Positions 6,009 through 7,714 of a stretch of 7,714 nucleotides of DNA are shown here, piece by piece; the stretch's first letter is position 1; every line of letters starts with the position of its first letter. The notes below the pieces were generated by a model. The model made no database searches. It saw nothing but the letters and a program-made list of their open reading frames with translations, and had not been told where the DNA came from. Both the position numbers and the translations under genes were made by a program. The stretch is from Desulfobacterales bacterium (GTDB taxonomy: Bacteria > Desulfobacterota > Desulfobacteria > Desulfobacterales > JAFDCJ01), in NCBI GenBank assembly GCA_029939875.1, contig JAOZSC010000109.1, positions 1 through 7,714 on the forward strand, in the 5' to 3' direction.

Positions 6009-6680
6009 AAGATTTTCTTTGTCGATGGGGACGGTGCCGGCCAGCATGTGCACCGGCAGGTGGGCAAAGGCTTCGGCCACCATGGGGGTGCTGGGGCCGA
6101 GCATGACCGTTTTGACCTTTGGATGCACGTGCGACAGGATGGCTTCGGTGGTGTTGTTTAGAATTGAAGTGGAGGTGAGAAACAGGACCTCGGCCCAGCC
6201 GCCGAGCTTATCATAAAAAGTGTTTTCATCCCCCAGGCGGCGGGAAGCATCCAGGATTTGGACGGTCGCTTTTTTTTCTTCAAACATTTTTACCAGGGGA
6301 CCGAAATAGCCGACCATGGCAATCCGGGTACCGGCGCCGATTTGAAATTCTTCAAACAGGGTACGGTTGTGGCGGTCCTGGGGAAAGCTCAGCGCCCGGT
6401 GATGGTTGAGCGCGTTGACCAGGGCCAGGGCCATGCTGCGCTCGATGGTGTTGTTGCCTTTAATCTTTTCCAGCAGCTCGGCGGCCGGCCGGCTCTCGTA
6501 ATCTACGTATTTGTTCAAGATCATGCAGGCTTTTTTATTGTCAAAATAGGTATAGGCCAGCCCAATGCCGCCGTCGGAAGTGACGGCGGCCGTATAGCCG
6601 AGTCCAAGGCTCAGGATTTCAATCGTCACTTTTTCGGCTTGATTTGCGAATAGGTCGTATAATTTTTTATTTAGCCTCAT
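5934..6680 (-). CDS. DUF4213/DUF364 (putative heavy-metal chelation) Rossmann-like protein
   Basis: A 248-residue soluble protein. Residues 1-90 match the DUF4213 N-terminal domain (LGLGYTAAVTSDGGIGLAYTYF at 25-46). Residues from about 115 match the DUF364 domain: AMVGYFGPLV at 121-130, ILDASRRLGD near 142-151, TSTSILNNTTEAIL at 169-182, LGPSTPM at 194-200 and the ending LAGTVPIDKEN...KFGRKSFIRL. The family has a Rossmann-like fold and is annotated as possibly metal-binding. Its reaction is not established, and such genes are often near metal-uptake or metalloenzyme loci. ATG 6680 is preceded on the minus strand by a weak AAGGGA-like site about 11 bases away. The C-terminus is conserved in style, so this gene looks complete and its 75-bp overlap with the HdrC-like gene is probably encroachment by the latter. 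Confidence 0.85.
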   Translation of the reverse strand: MRLNKKLYDLFANQAEKVTIEILSLGLGYTAAVTSDGGIGLAYTYFDNKKACMILNKYVDYESRPAAELLEKIKGNNTIERSMALALVNALNHHRALSFPQDRHNRTLFEEFQIGAGTRIAMVGYFGPLVKMFEEKKATVQILDASRRLGDENTFYDKLGGWAEVLFLTSTSILNNTTEAILSHVHPKVKTVMLGPSTPMVAEAFAHLPVHMLAGTVPIDKENLLKGVRHGMGTPVLQKFGRKSFIRL

Positions 6681-6791
6681 CGTGTGCGCAGTCCCTTTTT
6701 AAAGCAATCTCAACCAATCTGCCATTAGCACAGATTTTTGCATTCTTCAATAAGCATCCCAATTTAGAATGACTACCGAAAACAGTTCCAA

Positions 6792-6821
6792 ACTGCCCGT
6801 TGGCAGGACCAGACGGGCGGT
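6792..6821. repeat. Imperfect inverted repeat (9-bp stem, 12-nt loop)
   Basis: ACTGCCCGT (6792-6800) pairs with ACGGGCGGT (6813-6821) with one G-T wobble. No T-run follows on either strand, so it does not qualify as an intrinsic terminator. It could be a protein site or structure in the divergent spacer, or chance. Confidence 0.35.
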
Positions 6822-6834
6822 ATTATCCACCCCG

Positions 6835-6843
6835 CCCCCCCCC
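6835..6843. repeat. C9 homopolymer tract
   Basis: Nine consecutive C follow CCCCG (6830-6834). It is intergenic, 46 bp upstream of the cfa -35 box. Tracts of this length are prone to slippage and to sequencing error. Confidence 0.6.
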
Positions 6844-6857
6844 AACGCTCCAACGGC

Positions 6858-6909
6858 AAAGGCAGAAATTTTTCGAGACAAATCGACGTTGACAATGCTG
6901 TCTGCCTTT
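6858..6909. repeat. 9-bp inverted repeat flanking the cfa -35 box
   Basis: AAAGGCAGA (6858-6866) and TCTGCCTTT (6901-6909) are exact reverse complements with 34 bp between them. The -35 TTGACA lies in the spacer and the right arm ends two bases before the -10. This geometry could suit a regulator binding on both sides of the -35. The T-rich stretch after the right arm makes it superficially terminator-like, but no + strand gene feeds into it. Confidence 0.45.
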
Positions 6910-6917
6910 TATATTTT
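6889..6917 (+). promoter_or_regulatory. Sigma70-type promoter of cfa
   Basis: TTGACA (6889-6894) is a perfect -35 and TATTTT (6912-6917) a 4-of-6 -10, separated by the optimal 17 bp. The predicted transcript start is near 6924, giving a leader of about 64 nt before ATG 6988. Confidence 0.65.
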
Positions 6918-6931
6918 AATTCCCATGGGGT

Positions 6932-6951
6932 CTGTCGTTCTGTAACGGCAG
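6932..6951 (+). promoter_or_regulatory. Stem-loop in the cfa mRNA leader
   Basis: CTGTCGTT (6932-6939) pairs with AACGGCAG (6944-6951) through eight pairs, one a G-U wobble, around a CTGT tetraloop. It lies just inside the predicted transcript. The cfa leader of enteric bacteria is a known small-RNA target. Whether this hairpin has a regulatory role here is unknown. Confidence 0.4.
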
Positions 6952-6987
6952 TGACACGTGTGGTTCAAAAACAGTCCGGAAATTATC

Positions 6988-7714
6988 ATGGCAAAAGCTA
7001 ACGCTCAAACAGTGGTTTCGCAATTGCTGGAAGTGGCCGGAGTCCGTATCAATGGGAACAACGTCTGGGACATGCGGGTGCACAACAGAGATTTTTACAG
7101 GCGGCTGTTAAGCGGCGGTTCCCTGGCCCTGGGTGAGTCTTACATGGACGGATGGTGGGATTGTGAGGCCCTGGACCAGTTTTTTGACCGGATTTTGCGG
7201 GCTGATTTGAGTGCCCGGGTGCGCGTCAATTTTCAGCTGGCCTGGCACGTGATCAAGGCCAGGCTGTTTAACCTTCAAAAGGGCGGCCGCGCCTTCCAGG
7301 TGGGCGAAGAGCACTATGACCTGGGCAACGATCTTTACCGCGCCATGCTGGACAAGCGCATGCTTTACACCTGCGGCTACTGGGAGACGGCCGACAATCT
7401 GGATGCCGCCCAGGAGGCCAAGCTGGAGCTGGTGTGTCGCAAGATCGAGCTGCAGCCGGAGATGACCGTATTGGACCTGGGATGCGGATTCGGCTCCTTT
7501 GCCCGCTACGCGGCGGAAAAATACGGCGTCCGGGTAACCGGCGTGACGGTTTCCCGGCAGCAGGTGGAACTGGGCCGGCAGCTGTGCGCGGGGCTGCCCG
7601 TGCAGCTCGAACTCAAGGATTACCGCGAGGTGCGCGGTAAATTTGACCGCGTCATCTCCATCGGGATCCTGGAGCATGTGGGCTATAAGAATTACCGCAC
7701 CTACATGCAGAAGA
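6988..7714 (+). CDS. cfa: Cyclopropane-fatty-acyl-phospholipid synthase (partial, 3' end beyond window)
   Basis: The frame is open from ATG 6988 to the window edge, 242 codons. It matches E. coli Cfa closely along its length: GSLALGESYMDGWW at residues 44-57, ARLFNLQ, VGEEHYDLGNDLY at 105-117, the SAM-binding loop VLDLGCGFGSFA, and ISIGILEHVGYKNY near the end. The enzyme transfers a methylene group from S-adenosylmethionine to the double bond of unsaturated phospholipid acyl chains at the inner membrane, modifying the membrane under stress or stationary phase. The start is not certain. ATG 6988 has only a weak GGA site, and an in-frame GTG at 6958 would add ten residues and bring the N-terminus nearer to the E. 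coli length. In-frame stops at 6943 and 6952 exclude anything longer. The gene has its own promoter and is unrelated to the reductase operon. Roughly the last third is missing because the window ends. Confidence 0.93.
   Translation, partial: MAKANAQTVVSQLLEVAGVRINGNNVWDMRVHNRDFYRRLLSGGSLALGESYMDGWWDCEALDQFFDRILRADLSARVRVNFQLAWHVIKARLFNLQKGGRAFQVGEEHYDLGNDLYRAMLDKRMLYTCGYWETADNLDAAQEAKLELVCRKIELQPEMTVLDLGCGFGSFARYAAEKYGVRVTGVTVSRQQVELGRQLCAGLPVQLELKDYREVRGKFDRVISIGILEHVGYKNYRTYMQK

Larger units (their letters stand above)
6681..6987. other. Divergent intergenic region between the DUF364 gene and cfa
   Basis: These 307 bp contain no convincing coding frame. They hold the upstream region of the minus-strand DUF364 gene, where I find no promoter better than a weak match. 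A hairpin-forming repeat, a C9 tract, the cfa promoter inside an inverted repeat and the structured cfa leader follow to the right. Each is listed separately. Confidence 0.7.

Noticed and set aside
6858..6920. Intrinsic terminator from the AAAGGCAGA/TCTGCCTTT arms plus T-rich tail
   Set aside because: The loop would be 34 nt, the tail is interrupted, and no + strand transcript is expected to enter it. The same bases form a good promoter.
6954..6961. Palindrome ACACGTGT in the cfa leader
   Set aside because: Eight bases with no spacing or repeat context, so it is likely to occur by chance.
7108..7677. 189-codon open frame on the minus strand
   Set aside because: It is the complement of cfa, which matches E. 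coli Cfa residue by residue.

Overview
The window looks like accessory chromosome of an anaerobic, respiring bacterium, most plausibly a sulfate-reducer-like Desulfobacterota. This is inferred from the gene types (NrfD-type quinone subunit, Tat-exported molybdoenzyme, HdrC-like iron-sulfur protein, DUF364 protein), not from a marker gene. GC content is moderate and coding density is high up to about 6.7 kb.

Layout. Positions 1-33 hold the last ten codons of an upstream gene, probably the iron-sulfur electron-transfer subunit. Next come an NrfD/PsrC-family membrane subunit (52-1209), a large molybdopterin catalytic subunit of the tetrathionate/selenate/arsenate reductase branch (1211-4041, broken by a one-base frameshift near 1651), and a TorD/DmsD-type chaperone (4047-4733). 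The remnant of a MoeA-like molybdopterin-binding protein (4781-4920) follows, keeping only its two ends. All lie on the + strand with very short gaps, so they read as one operon. The order Fe-S (presumed), NrfD, Mo subunit, chaperone resembles ttrBCA or srdBCA loci. The intact system would take electrons from quinol through the membrane subunit and the Fe-S subunit to a periplasmic molybdenum active site.

A separate promoter with a perfect 9-bp inverted repeat between its -35 and -10 boxes (4957-4986) precedes a gene for a tandem-duplicated HdrC-like protein with four [4Fe-4S] motifs (5040-6008). Its last 75 bp overlap, tail to tail, a minus-strand DUF4213/DUF364 gene (5934-6680). A 307-bp divergent intergenic region (6681-6987) carries a good sigma70 promoter, several inverted repeats and a C9 tract. 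It leads into cfa, cyclopropane-fatty-acyl-phospholipid synthase, which runs off the right edge.

The main observations are signs of breakage within one operon: a frameshift in the catalytic gene and an internally deleted cofactor-maturation gene. There is also an HdrC-like gene whose end reads into antisense of its neighbour. Either the respiratory locus is decaying or the assembly carries errors. The duplicated HdrC protein with its dyad-controlled promoter is the best candidate for something less well described. I see no CRISPR array, tRNA, rRNA or transposase.
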